Shown here: one piece after another, positions 40,662 through 50,049 of the stretch
Numbering within the stretch: position 1 is the first letter of the stretch
How the letters are laid out: each line of letters starts with the position of its first letter
Assembly: GCF_013425525.1 (NCBI RefSeq)
Contig: NZ_JACCKA010000072.1
Coordinates: 1-64,000, forward strand
Source of the DNA: Luteimonas salinisoli
GTDB taxonomy: Bacteria > Pseudomonadota > Gammaproteobacteria > Xanthomonadales > Xanthomonadaceae
Direction of reading: 5' to 3'
DNA length: 64,000 nucleotides
Position numbers and translations under genes: made by a program
The notes under the pieces: model-generated
Told to the model about the DNA's origin: nothing
The model's input: only the letters and a program-made list of their open reading frames with translations
Database searches by the model: none

Positions 40662-41840
40662 TCAGCCGTGCAGCGGCATGCGGAAGCGGAAACGGGTGCC
40701 GCGCTGGTCGCTGGACTCGACCTCCAGGGCACCGCGATGGGCGCGCGCGATCTGCGCTGCGATATAGAGGCCGAGGCCCAGCCCGTCCACCCGGCCGTCC
40801 TCCTCGCCGCGCGAGAACGGCTCGAACAGGCGGCGGCGCCGTTCCTCGGGGATCGCACGCCCGGCGTTGGCGACCGACAGCACCAGCTCGCCGCCGGTCG
40901 CACGCGCCGCGGCCCGCACCGGCGCACGGGGATCGCCATGGGTCGCGGCGTTGATCAGCAGGTTGGCGAACAGCTGCGCGATGCGGTCGGGATCGCAGCG
41001 GACCGTGCCGCCGATCACCAGATCCGCCTCGACGGGCCTGCCGGGATGCGCGGCGCGCACCTCGGAGACGACATGCTCCAGGATGCCGCCCAGGCCCTCG
41101 GTCTCGCGCAGCGTCACCGGGATGCCGCCGCCCAGGCGCCCGTGGGCGAAATCGAGGATGTTGTCGATCAGTTCCGACATGCGCGCGCAGGCGTTGCGCA
41201 TGTCGTCCAGCGGTTGCTCCCAGGTGTCGTCGAGTTCGCCGCGCAGCAGCCAGGTGTTCGTGCTCAGCACCTGCAGCGGGTTGCGCAGATCGTGGCCGAG
41301 CACGGCGATGAACTCCTCGCGCACCCTGGCGGTGTCCTGTTCGCTGCGCAGCGCGTCGCTTGTGAGCTCGTGCTGCTCGAGACTGTCCATGTGCGTGGCG
41401 ATGAGCTCGGCGAACAGCTCCAGGGCCTGGACGATGCCGGGATCGTCCAGTCTGGCCGGCCGCGGATCGATCGCGCACAGAGTGCCGAAGAACGCGCCGT
41501 CGCGACGGAAGATCGGCACCGAGATGTAGCTCTCGAACCCGTACAGTTTCGGCGTGGGGTGCTCGCGGAACTCCGGGTGGCTGCCGACGTGGCCGATGAC
41601 CACCGGCTGGCGATGCTGGCGGATCTCGTTGCAGATCGTGGTCTCCAGCGCGAGCTCGCCGCCGGGCTCGATGCCGAAGTCGATGCCGTCGCGCACCGCA
41701 CAGGCCGTCCAGCGGCTGTCGGTGACCCGCGCCACCGCCGCGAAACCCATCCCGGTGATGTGCGAGACCGTCGCCAGGATCTTCTCGACCGCCGGAATGC
41801 GGCCGATCAGCGCGACCTCCGCGCCCTTCGCTCGTTCCAC
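40662..41840 (-). CDS. GAF-domain sensor histidine kinase
   Basis: A 392-residue cytoplasmic kinase. The GAF domain (VARVTDSRWTACAVRDGIDFG, SYISVPIFRRDGAFFGTLCAID) is followed by HisKA with the H-box IAVLGHDLRNPLQVL and a HATPase_c domain (N-box LFANLLINAATHG; the G1-type DGLGLGLYIAAQI; RGTRFRFRMP). The start is the GTG at 41840 with a weak ribosome binding site. No response regulator is adjacent. Likely partner: a single-domain CheY or a remote regulator. It probably detects a small molecule or light through GAF, but chromophore-binding residues are not identifiable. Confidence 0.85.
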   Translation of the reverse strand: MERAKGAEVALIGRIPAVEKILATVSHITGMGFAAVARVTDSRWTACAVRDGIDFGIEPGGELALETTICNEIRQHRQPVVIGHVGSHPEFREHPTPKLYGFESYISVPIFRRDGAFFGTLCAIDPRPARLDDPGIVQALELFAELIATHMDSLEQHELTSDALRSEQDTARVREEFIAVLGHDLRNPLQVLSTNTWLLRGELDDTWEQPLDDMRNACARMSELIDNILDFAHGRLGGGIPVTLRETEGLGGILEHVVSEVRAAHPGRPVEADLVIGGTVRCDPDRIAQLFANLLINAATHGDPRAPVRAAARATGGELVLSVANAGRAIPEERRRRLFEPFSRGEEDGRVDGLGLGLYIAAQIARAHRGALEVESSDQRGTRFRFRMPLHG

Positions 41841-41938
41841 GCCGCCCCCACCCGTTCCCAGTCCCGAATATAGCCCGTGTATCCGCCCCGCAGGCCAGCG
41901 CCACGCACGTCCCACGACTGAATACGAACCTATCCCGC

Positions 41939-42229
41939 CTACAGGGCCTCCCTGTCTTCGTCGCTGCCCGGCTCGGCATAGTCCGGATCCTCGGCATCAT
42001 GGGCGTGGCCGAGCGCCTCGCGCACCGGCGCCGGCAAACGTTCGACGTCGAGCACCACCTTGCCCGAGTGGACGTCGCGCACCGCATCCAGGGGAATGAC
42101 GAAATCGCCGGCGTTCTCGATGTTGACCACAAGCTCGGCGCTGGCGCTGCGCACCTCGCGCACCGCGCCGACGCCCAGTTCGCCGTCGACCACGAACACC
42201 ATGCAGCCAACCTCGATCCGCTCCGGCAT
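41939..42229 (-). CDS. DUF2171/PRC-barrel-like small protein
   Basis: A 96-residue protein: MPERIEVGCMVFVVDGELGV, then a beta-barrel-like half (VREVRSASAELVVNIENAGDFVIPLDAVRDVHSGKVVLDVERLP, in pieces) and an acidic tail (EDPDYAEPGSDEDREAL). The IPLDAV and short strands resemble DUF2171 or PRC-barrel proteins. It is divergent from the KefB-type antiporter gene. No function known. Confidence 0.7.
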   Translation of the reverse strand: MPERIEVGCMVFVVDGELGVGAVREVRSASAELVVNIENAGDFVIPLDAVRDVHSGKVVLDVERLPAPVREALGHAHDAEDPDYAEPGSDEDREAL

Positions 42230-42455
42230 GGGGGCCACCTCGTTGCTGCGGCGCGATCGCGATCCGCATCGCTCCACCGTCGCAGGGAATGATCGCCCGA
42301 CCCGGCGTTGCCCCGCGGTGAAGGCCCGGCGGGCCCGGCCGTACGGGCGGCGCTGGACCGCTGCGCGCCGGAGGCGGCGCAGGCGCGCGCTAAGGAACGT
42401 GCGGCCGGCGGGGATGCTAACGTTTCCGCACCGCTCCATCCCACGCCGGATCCCC

Positions 42456-44078
42456 GTGTACAACGAAGTCGCGCTGCTGCTGTTCGCCACCTCGATCATC
42501 GGCCTGGTCGCCCTGCGCCTGCGCCAGCCGGTGATCGTGGCGTACATCCTGATCGGCATCGTCGCGGGACCCTCGGTGCTGGACTGGGTGAGCGGCCACG
42601 AGTCGATGGAGCTGCTGGCCGAGATCGGGGTGACGATCCTGCTGTTCGTGGTGGGCCTGAAGCTGGATCTCAACCTGGTGCGCAAGCTCGGCGCGGTCGC
42701 GCTGGCCACCGGGCTGGGGCAGCTGGCCTTCACCATCGTCATCGGCTTCGCGATCGCCATGCTGATGGACATGGGCTGGGTGCGTGCGCTCTACGTGGCG
42801 GTGGCGCTGACGTTCTCGAGCACCATCATCATCGTCAAGCTGCTCTCGGACAAGCGCGAGATCGACTCGCTGCACGGCCGCATCGCGATGGGCTTCCTGA
42901 TCGTGCAGGACATCGCGGTAGTGGTGGCGATGATGATCATCGGCACCCAGGGCGGCGGCGGCGCGGACCAGGGCAGCTGGCTGATGCAGCTGGGCGAGGT
43001 GCTCGCCAAGGTGGCCGGCATGGGGCTGCTGGTGGGGCTGCTGATGCGTTTCGTGCTGCCCAGGCTGCTGCGCTGGATGGCGGCCTCGCAGGAGCTGCTG
43101 CTGGTCTTCGCCATCGCCTGGGGCACCTCGCTGGCGGCGGGCGGGGAATGGCTGGGATTCACCAAGGAGGTCGGCGCGTTCTTGGCCGGCTTCTCGCTGG
43201 CGTCGCTGCCGTTCCGCGAGGCCATCAACGCGCGCCTGGCCAGCCTGCGCGATTTCCTGCTGCTGTTCTTCTTCGTCCACCTCGGCACCCAGCTCGACAT
43301 CTCGGCGCTCGGCGCCGAGGTGCCGGCGGCGCTGGCGCTGTCGGCGTTCGTGCTGGTCGGCAATCCCCTGATCGTCATGGCGATCATGGGATTCATGGGC
43401 TACCGCAAGCGCACCGGCTTCCTCGCCGGCCTGACCGTGGCGCAGATCAGCGAATTCTCGATCATCTTCATCGCCATGGGCGTGGCGGTGGGCCACGTCG
43501 ATCCGGCGGCGCTCGGCCTGGTCACCCTGGTCGGCCTGCTCACCATCACCGCCAGCACCTACATGATCCTCTACTCGCAGCAGCTGTACGGCCTGTTCGA
43601 GCGCTGGCTCGGCGTGTTCGAACGCCGCGACCCGTTCCGCGAGCGCGCCGCCGAGGACGTCCCGCCCGCGGTCGACGTGCTGGTGATGGGCGTGGGCCGC
43701 TACGGCCGCCGGCTCGGCGAACGGCTGATGGACGAGGGGCTCACGGTCCTGGGCGTGGATTTCGATCCGACGGTCATCTCGCAGCGCGGCGAGCGGCTGC
43801 CGGTGCTTTTCGGCGATGTCGAGGACAAGGAGTTCGTCGCCCATCTGCCGCTGTCGTCGGCGCGCTGGGTGATCAGCACCCTGCGCGATCCGGAGGTCGA
43901 CCGGAGCCTGGTGCGCAGCCTGCGCGAGCTGGGCTTCGCCGGCCGCGTCGCCGCTACCGCGCATTCCGAGGACGAGGCCTCGCGCCTGCGCGACGTCGGC
44001 GCCGACGACATCTTCCGGCCGTTCCGCGACGCCGCGGACCACGCCGCCGAGCGCATCGTCGCCTCCTGCAGGACCTGA
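42456..44078 (+). CDS. KefB/CPA2-type cation:proton antiporter with RCK/TrkA domain
   Basis: A 540-residue membrane protein with 12-13 helices in CPA2 style (LLLFATSIIGLVALRLRQPVIVAYILIGIVAGP; LTFSSTIIIVKLLSDKREIDSLHGRIAMGFLIVQDIAVV). A C-terminal RCK/TrkA-N NAD-binding domain follows (VLVMGVGRYGRRLGERL and VLGVDFDP), which in KefB/C gates K+ efflux with glutathione or nucleotides. No KefF/G-type partner is seen. The GTG at 42456 matches the family start YNEVALLLFATS; an ATG at 42414 would add 14 polar residues. It likely exports K+ or Na+ in exchange for protons. Confidence 0.9.
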   Translation: MYNEVALLLFATSIIGLVALRLRQPVIVAYILIGIVAGPSVLDWVSGHESMELLAEIGVTILLFVVGLKLDLNLVRKLGAVALATGLGQLAFTIVIGFAIAMLMDMGWVRALYVAVALTFSSTIIIVKLLSDKREIDSLHGRIAMGFLIVQDIAVVVAMMIIGTQGGGGADQGSWLMQLGEVLAKVAGMGLLVGLLMRFVLPRLLRWMAASQELLLVFAIAWGTSLAAGGEWLGFTKEVGAFLAGFSLASLPFREAINARLASLRDFLLLFFFVHLGTQLDISALGAEVPAALALSAFVLVGNPLIVMAIMGFMGYRKRTGFLAGLTVAQISEFSIIFIAMGVAVGHVDPAALGLVTLVGLLTITASTYMILYSQQLYGLFERWLGVFERRDPFRERAAEDVPPAVDVLVMGVGRYGRRLGERLMDEGLTVLGVDFDPTVISQRGERLPVLFGDVEDKEFVAHLPLSSARWVISTLRDPEVDRSLVRSLRELGFAGRVAATAHSEDEASRLRDVGADDIFRPFRDAADHAAERIVASCRT

Positions 44079-44305
44079 CGGCGGCCGGTCCCGACCGACA
44101 CTGCCGCCGCCGCGTCGCGGACGGATGGAGGCTCGCGGCGCCGCCCCGGCCCGGATGCCCGCCGGTCAGCTCCTAGCATCCGCGCGGGAGCGAGCAATCC
44201 GGCCTCGACGAAGCGGCGGCGTGAGGGTGTACCTGGCATCGGATGTGCTGGCTCGTCGCGCACATCGTGCCGGACCGGAAGGGCACTGGCGACGGAGATT
44301 GGACC

Positions 44306-45856
44306 CTAGCGGCCGGAGGAGATCCTGGCCAGTTCGGACACCATCTGGCGCTGCCGGGGATCGCGCTCGTCAACCAGCTTGCCGAAGCGCGCCGCGGCAA
44401 TGGAAGCCTCATCGGATTCGCCTGCCTTGTAGAGCACCACGCTGCGCATGAACTGGGCCTCGGCCTCGTCGGGATATTCGGTGGCCAACCCCTTCGAGCA
44501 AGCGAGCGCCGCTTCGCGCTCCATGCCGCCGATGATGTAGGTCTCGCACCAGCGCATGAAGGCCCACTTGCGCTGCGGCGGGTACTGCATCGCCGAGTGG
44601 AACGCCTTGCGCGCCTCCGCGCGTCTCCCAAGCTTCCCCAGCGCCTGGCCGAGCACTCCGTAGTTGTGGCCGGTCGGAGCGCCCGCGACCATCGCTTCCT
44701 TCGCGTCCGCCACGGCGCCCGCGTAATCTTCCAGCTTCCTGCGCACATCGGCACGGCCCCGAAGGAAGCGGTCGTTGGCCGGCGCGAGCCGCAGGGCCTG
44801 CGAGAGATAGCCGAGCGCCCTGCGGTAGTCCCCATTGGCCCTGGCGGCCATTCCGGCCTCGCCGATGAAGATCGGGTCGGGGGCGATCCTCGCCGCTTCC
44901 TCGAAGTCGGCGGCGAGATCTCCGATCGACGCCCGCCTGCCCAGATAGGCGAGATATGCGCGCAGCCCCACCGCCCGCGCGAGCATCCCGCCGAGCGCCG
45001 GATTCCGCTCCGCCAGCGGGCGCAGTTCGGCCACCGAGGCGTCGAGCTCGGCAAAAGAACCGCCCCAGCGCGGGTCGAGCGCCTGCTGCTGCTGGAAGCG
45101 GACGTTCCATGACAGCGGAGCCACCGACAGGCAGTGCCCGGTGGCGGAGTCGCGGAGTTCACGGTCTCCGAGCAGCCGGGCCGCGACCATCAGGTCCATG
45201 CAGGCCGGGCTCAGCCGGGGCTCGATCTCGAGCGCCGACTGAAGCATCCGTATCGCCGGGCGCATGAGGCGCTCCATGGCCCGGAGGTCGGACGCAGGGG
45301 TATCGCGAATCGCCCTGTTGCCGCGCGAGCGCCCGGCCGCCGCCGCCAGGTGGCTGCCCATCGCCGCGCGGGCATAGGGACTATCCGGCGCCTGGGAAAG
45401 CCATAGCGCGGCAAGGCGTCGGCTTTCGTCGCTGGACCCGAAGGCGTGGTAGGCGCGAAAGAGCGGTTCGTCCGAGGCGGGGTCGGAACCCTGAGCCTCC
45501 AGCATCGCGGCGTAGCGGCGATCGAGGACGACCGCGCCATCCGCCGACGCGAGCACCGCCGCGATCTCCTCGATCGAGGGCGATGCGCTGGCAAGCAATG
45601 GACAGCGCGCTCGCGCCGCTCCCGCCGTCCAGTCGTTTCCGGGCAGATCGGGATAGGCCAGACAGCGCTCGACCCAGTCGTCCAACCCGTCCGCCGCGGC
45701 GGCGGCCTCCAGATACGCGTCCCATCCGGCTCGATCGATCGTCGCTTCCGCCGCTGCGACAGGGCGAGCCGAAGCGGGTTCCTCGCCCGGCAGGCATCCC
45801 ACCAGCATGATCGTCGCGAGCGTCGCAAGCATCCGTACCCATCGGGCCGATCGCAT
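44306..45856 (-). CDS. TPR-repeat lipoprotein
   Basis: A 516-residue lipoprotein (lipobox ATIMLVGC, near residue 21) made mostly of helix-turn-helix TPR-like units (for example PIFIGEAGMAARANGDYRRALGYLSQAL and HNYGVLGQALGKLGRRAEARKAFHSAM). The layout fits a periplasmic or outer-membrane-attached scaffold. The N-terminal half also shows cysteine pairs (VERCLAYPD, ARARCPLL) that may be disulfides. It is a single gene with UbiM nearby on the same strand, 79 bases away. I do not recognise the specific family (DUF4034-like is possible). Confidence 0.75.
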   Translation of the reverse strand: MRSARWVRMLATLATIMLVGCLPGEEPASARPVAAAEATIDRAGWDAYLEAAAAADGLDDWVERCLAYPDLPGNDWTAGAARARCPLLASASPSIEEIAAVLASADGAVVLDRRYAAMLEAQGSDPASDEPLFRAYHAFGSSDESRRLAALWLSQAPDSPYARAAMGSHLAAAAGRSRGNRAIRDTPASDLRAMERLMRPAIRMLQSALEIEPRLSPACMDLMVAARLLGDRELRDSATGHCLSVAPLSWNVRFQQQQALDPRWGGSFAELDASVAELRPLAERNPALGGMLARAVGLRAYLAYLGRRASIGDLAADFEEAARIAPDPIFIGEAGMAARANGDYRRALGYLSQALRLAPANDRFLRGRADVRRKLEDYAGAVADAKEAMVAGAPTGHNYGVLGQALGKLGRRAEARKAFHSAMQYPPQRKWAFMRWCETYIIGGMEREAALACSKGLATEYPDEAEAQFMRSVVLYKAGESDEASIAAARFGKLVDERDPRQRQMVSELARISSGR

Positions 45857-45934
45857 GGTCGTTCCTTGACTTGTCCCCGAGGCGATCCTGCCACGAAGCC
45901 CGGACGGAGCATAGACATGAGGGCTTCGACCGCG

Positions 45935-47167
45935 TCACCGTGCGAATAGCCGCACGCCCTTCCACAGCCGCTGCGCGATGGGCGGATCGACCGGCCCTTC
46001 GTCCATCAGTCCCGAGGCCAGCGCGCGCCGCAGCGGCGGCAGGCGGGCGCCGGCATGCAGGATCGCGCGGCGCAGCGGCTGCACCTGCGCCCTGTCGTCG
46101 GTGTAGAGGCCCACCACGGCGCGGGTGCCCAGGTACAGCGGCAGGCTGCCCGCGCGGTGGCGGCGCTGGTAGCGCGCCAGCAGCGCCGGGTGGGCGGGGT
46201 CGCCATGCCGCGCCAGCGAGTCGCGTACCGCCTGCGTCAGCCGCGCCACGCTGGCCAGGCCGAGGTTGAAACCGTGCGCGGTGACCGGGTGCATCCCGAC
46301 CGCAGCATCGCCGACCAGGGCGAACCGGGGACCCACGAAGCGCCGCGCCCAGGTCGCGACGAGCGGATAGGCATGGAGACTGCTGGCCAGGACCATCGCG
46401 CCCAGAAGCCGTTCGAAACGCGCCTCCACCTCCCGGGCGAAATCCTCGGCCGACAGCGCGCGCAACCGTGCAGCCTCGGCCTCGGTCACGGTGAGCACCA
46501 CCGACGATGCCCGCCCCTCGCGCAGCGGAAGCAGCGCACGCGTCTGGCCGCGGCCGAACCATTCCCAGGCCGCACCATGGTGCGGTTCGGCATGCGACAT
46601 GCGGCAGACCAGCATGGTGCGGCCGAAGTCGTGGGAGTCCACGGCGATGCCCATTGCCCGGCGGGTCTCCGAGAAGCGGCTGTCGGCGGCGACCAGCAGC
46701 CGGCCCTGCAGCATGCGTCCGTCGCCGAGCCGCACGCGGGCGCCGTCGCCGTCGGTCTCCACGGCGGCCACCGTCGCGCCGGCATGGGTGCGGATGGATT
46801 CGCTGTCGCCCGCCGCGTCCCAGGCCGCGGCGCGGATCAGGTGGTTGGCGACCAGGCTGCCGAGCTGCGACTGGCCAGCCTGCCCGCCGTGGACCCGGAA
46901 GCCGGCGCCGCCGCTGCCGTCCATCACCCGCGCCGTTCGCAGCGGCGCGACCTCGGCCTCGGGGATGCGGGGCCACACCTCCAGTTCGCGCAGGATCCGC
47001 ATCGAGCCGTGGGTCAGGGCGATCTCGCGGCCGTCGAAGGCCGGCGCGGCGATGGCCGCGGCCGGCTGGCGCTCGACGATGTCGACGCGCAGCCCGAGCC
47101 CCGCCAGCGCGCGGGCCAGGCAGAGGCCGGCCGGGCCGGCACCGACGATGACGACGTCTGTCTCCAA
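45935..47167 (-). CDS. ubiM: FAD-dependent ubiquinone hydroxylase, UbiM-like
   Basis: A 410-residue UbiH/UbiF/COQ6-family flavoprotein monooxygenase. It has the N-terminal FAD Rossmann motif GAGPAGLCLARALAG, the later DG-type segment, and FALVGDAAVGMHPVTAHGFNLGL, where the HPVTAHGFN variant is the reason for UbiM rather than UbiH/F. UbiM hydroxylates the ubiquinone ring at one or more positions and is found in Xanthomonas and Neisseria. The start is a TTG with GGAG six bases upstream. It is an oxygen-using enzyme at the membrane surface. The assignment to UbiM is inferred; a generic FAD monooxygenase is the alternative. Confidence 0.75.
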   Translation of the reverse strand: METDVVIVGAGPAGLCLARALAGLGLRVDIVERQPAAAIAAPAFDGREIALTHGSMRILRELEVWPRIPEAEVAPLRTARVMDGSGGAGFRVHGGQAGQSQLGSLVANHLIRAAAWDAAGDSESIRTHAGATVAAVETDGDGARVRLGDGRMLQGRLLVAADSRFSETRRAMGIAVDSHDFGRTMLVCRMSHAEPHHGAAWEWFGRGQTRALLPLREGRASSVVLTVTEAEAARLRALSAEDFAREVEARFERLLGAMVLASSLHAYPLVATWARRFVGPRFALVGDAAVGMHPVTAHGFNLGLASVARLTQAVRDSLARHGDPAHPALLARYQRRHRAGSLPLYLGTRAVVGLYTDDRAQVQPLRRAILHAGARLPPLRRALASGLMDEGPVDPPIAQRLWKGVRLFAR

Positions 47168-47466
47168 GGGGCTCTCCGTGACGGCTCGCGGAGCAGGCTA
47201 GCGCGACGCGCGCTGCCGGGACATGACCAGGATCAAGGCCGCGCCGCCAAAACGCCCGTCACGGCGGCGTGCATCGGGCGATGCCGGCGGCGGCGCCCGT
47301 GCGGGCGCCGTGCGGCGATTCCCGATGGACGCCGGCATGCTCTGCCGCCTGCGCGCGATGCGCCCCTGCGGCCGGTGGCCGCCGCGGACGCCGTTTCGCG
47401 GATCATGATCGACGCCACCCGCCGCCCCGCAGCATGCCGGTGGCCCACGCCCGACCGGAGAAGCCG

Positions 47467-48210
47467 ATGACCCAGTTCCGCAATCCCGCCGCGCTGTGCC
47501 TCGCCCTGCTGATCGTCGCCTGCGGCGGACAGCCGGCCCCCGCCTCCGCGACGGACGGCGCAGCACCCGGTTCGCCGGTTACCGCCGCCGTCGACCCCGA
47601 CACCGGTTGCCACGACGACGACATCGCCTGCCACGAAGCCATGTACCTGCTCGAAGAGACGCTGTTCCTGTACGAACTGGGCCTGGACGCGGACCTGGAC
47701 GCGCCGGCGGCGGAGTGCTGGCGGTCGGACGGCGAGGCCTTCCGCCGGACGATCGCGGCCTGCGCGGACCGGGATTGCCGCGAGCAGGCGCTGCGCCAGC
47801 GGCTGGCCGGCCTGCACTTCCTGCAGCCGGAGGAGCGGCGTGCGGACATCGACCTGCCCGACGCGCCGCAGCTGGTCGCCGTGCTCGCCCCCGAAACGGG
47901 GGACACCAGCGGAGCGGCCCCTCGGCCGCCTGCTGGCGCGGGCGCGTCCTTCGAAGTCCGCGGCGCGCTGGTCCATGCCATGGAGCACCCCGAGCACATG
48001 GGCATCGCGGTCCGTTCCGCCGCGGGAGACGACCACGTGTTCGTCTTCGACATGGACATCGGCAACCAGCACGGACACGACGAGGTGCTAGGCCTGGTGG
48101 GCACCTCGCCCACCGCGCGGGTGCTGGTGCGCGGCCAGCGCAAGGACGCACCGGACGGCACGGCCGATTTCGACACGCTGCAATGCCGGATCGTCTACCT
48201 GTTGCCCTGA
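47467..48210 (+). CDS. lipoprotein of unknown function
   Basis: A 247-residue lipoprotein with lipobox LLIVACGG. The mature chain has six or more cysteines (TGCHDDDIACHEAMYL, AECWRSD, IAACADRDCREQAL, LQCRIVY), so likely disulfide-bonded in the periplasm. A C-terminal strand-rich part (SFEVRGALVHAMEHPEHMGIAV and DHVFVFDMDIGNQHGHDEV) has several His that could bind metal. About 50 residues of Ala/Pro/Thr linker follow the Cys. I cannot name a family. The next gene, also a lipoprotein, is 180 bases downstream. Confidence 0.7.
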   Translation: MTQFRNPAALCLALLIVACGGQPAPASATDGAAPGSPVTAAVDPDTGCHDDDIACHEAMYLLEETLFLYELGLDADLDAPAAECWRSDGEAFRRTIAACADRDCREQALRQRLAGLHFLQPEERRADIDLPDAPQLVAVLAPETGDTSGAAPRPPAGAGASFEVRGALVHAMEHPEHMGIAVRSAAGDDHVFVFDMDIGNQHGHDEVLGLVGTSPTARVLVRGQRKDAPDGTADFDTLQCRIVYLLP

Positions 48211-48390
48211 GCCGCCGCCATCCCAGGGCAGCGGGCCACGGCCCGCGCGGCGCGCCTGCGGACACGGCCGGCGATGCCGCCGCAAGGCGAACCGGCCGCT
48301 GGACAGGCCCCGGCCGGCCATGGACCATGGCGGCGGGCGCCACTGCACGGATGCCCGGCCATCGCCACCACCCATTCCAGGAAGACATCC

Positions 48391-48807
48391 ATGACGATTA
48401 CACGCATCGCCACCATCTTCGCCCTCTCCCTCGTGCTCGCCGCCTGCGCCTCCGGGCCGCAGGACGCCACGCCCACGCGCGGACGTGCGGTGCAGTCCCA
48501 GGACGGTTCGTTCACCGGCGAGGTCATCGGCACCGCGCGCGAGGGCAGCGCCTTCGCCAGGCTCCAGATCGGCATGGACATGCAGCAGACCCAGGAGATC
48601 ATGGGCGGCACCCCGGACCGTTTCCACACCTACGAGTCCGGAAAGCGCTGGATCCCGTTCTATTTCGGCGACGACGCGCGGCGGATGCAGGCGCTGTACA
48701 AGGACAGCGGCTGCCTGATCTTTACCGGCGGCAACGTCTGGGGCGGCGCCGGCGGCGTGCTGATCCAGATCGAACACGATCCCGCGGGCGACTGCTACCA
48801 GCCCTGA
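48391..48807 (+). CDS. small lipoprotein, possibly BamE/SmpA-like
   Basis: A 138-residue lipoprotein (lipobox LVLAAC). After a linker, FARLQIGMDMQQTQEIMGGTPDRFHTYESGKRWIPFYFGDDA resembles the SmpA/OmlA (BamE) fold, in which IGMxxxQVxxILGxPD is the signature. The central Gln/Pro spacing fits, so an envelope-assembly or structural role is plausible, but sequence support is partial. One extra Cys pair (GCLIFTGG and DCYQP) could form a disulfide. Convergent with the lipase gene. Confidence 0.7.
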   Translation: MTITRIATIFALSLVLAACASGPQDATPTRGRAVQSQDGSFTGEVIGTAREGSAFARLQIGMDMQQTQEIMGGTPDRFHTYESGKRWIPFYFGDDARRMQALYKDSGCLIFTGGNVWGGAGGVLIQIEHDPAGDCYQP

Positions 48808-48852
48808 CGATCCCGGTGGTATAGCGAGGGCGCCGCCGGCGCCCTCGCGCGA

Positions 48853-49839
48853 TCAATCGAGGCCCGCGCCGGCAGGGTCGGGGAAGCCCGGGGCCGCTGC
48901 CGAGCGCAGCGATCGTTCGAACGCCAGCGCCTCGCGCGCCCGCTCGGCCCAGGCGACCTGGGCCCCCGGCGGCGGAACGTCGCTCTGCATCAGCCGCGGC
49001 GGCGCCACGTGGTCCTGGAAGACGCCGCTCCACACCTGCGGGTGCAGCCACAGCGCATGCTGCAGCACGGTCTGCAGGTTGGCCAGGGAATGGCGCGGCA
49101 ATTCGTCCACGAACCACGCATCGCGCACGTAGAACGCGGTGCGGAAGCCCTGCCCCACCGGCACGTAGCCGGCCAGCGACGGCGGCATGGTGGGCACGTA
49201 GTCCCAGTAGTTGTAGCAGCGCACGCCATTCGCGGCGCCGACACGGGCGTCCCAGGCCTGCTGCCAGCTCAGCGTGCCGACCATCGGACTGGCGAAGTTG
49301 ATGTTGGTCGCCTGCAGCGACCGGCTGACCGCGAGGTCGAGCGAGAACAACTGGCTCAGCGCGGCCCCCAGGCTGTGTCCGGTCAGGAAGATCCGAGCCG
49401 GCGCGAACCGATCCAGCAGCGCGAACAGCTGGCCACGCATCGACGCGGCCATGCCGCCGCCGCGGTTGTGGTAGATCCCGTAGAAGCCCGAGGAGACCTG
49501 GGGCGCGGGCTTCAGCGCTCCGGACGCCGGCACGAAGTCGGTGGTGATGAAATCGGCTTCGGCCACCGCGTCCATGTCCGAATCGGTGCCCCGGAACGCG
49601 AAAATGCAGGTCCCCGGATCGTACGTGGACTGGAACAGCAGTCCGTAAGGCTCCTCGACGCCGCCGAACAATCCTGCGTCCCAGCCGGTCCAGGAAGCGA
49701 CCAGCCGGAAGTCGGGCGGCGGCACGATGCGGGTGCCGTCGAAGGCGGCATACGCGGCCATCGAGGCCTGGGCGAGCGCGAGCGTGAGTTGCGGTGCGAG
49801 CACCGGCTGGGCGGCAGCCGCCGCGGCAGTCTCGTTCAT
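48853..49839 (-). CDS. class-3 (fungal-type) lipase-like hydrolase
   Basis: A 328-residue alpha/beta hydrolase of the lipase class 3 family. The nucleophile elbow is TGHSLGAALSQL. Catalytic Asp and His are likely in the segments YWDYVP and HSLANLQ. There is also a long N-terminal region with FAFRGTDSDMDAVAEADF, the conserved oxyanion/Asp segment. No signal peptide is visible; the N-terminus (MNETAAAAAAQPV) suggests cytoplasmic or non-classical export. GGGGGAAGGA-like ribosome binding site precedes the ATG. Substrate acylglycerol or phospholipid, not determined. Confidence 0.85.
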   Translation of the reverse strand: MNETAAAAAAQPVLAPQLTLALAQASMAAYAAFDGTRIVPPPDFRLVASWTGWDAGLFGGVEEPYGLLFQSTYDPGTCIFAFRGTDSDMDAVAEADFITTDFVPASGALKPAPQVSSGFYGIYHNRGGGMAASMRGQLFALLDRFAPARIFLTGHSLGAALSQLFSLDLAVSRSLQATNINFASPMVGTLSWQQAWDARVGAANGVRCYNYWDYVPTMPPSLAGYVPVGQGFRTAFYVRDAWFVDELPRHSLANLQTVLQHALWLHPQVWSGVFQDHVAPPRLMQSDVPPPGAQVAWAERAREALAFERSLRSAAAPGFPDPAGAGLD

Positions 49840-50049
49840 CGATTCCTTCCCCCTGCAAAAACGACGGCGGTGGCGGCCGTCACGCCCCGGGGCCTGGACC
49901 CGGCCCCACCGATCGCCCGTCGGCACGACGGCACGGAGCCGCATGCCGCCGACCTTTCCGGCTGCATAGTTAGCACTGCACGATGCGACTGTCGCCAACG
50001 CCGATTCCAGATCGGGCAGGCGGATCTACGCCGCGTCCCGGCGCTAGCG

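Noticed and set aside
47224..47237. FNR-like sequence TTGATCCTGGTCAT (minus strand)
   Set aside because: It is inside a GC-rich gap upstream of ubiM with an imperfect half-site; I cannot tell it from chance.
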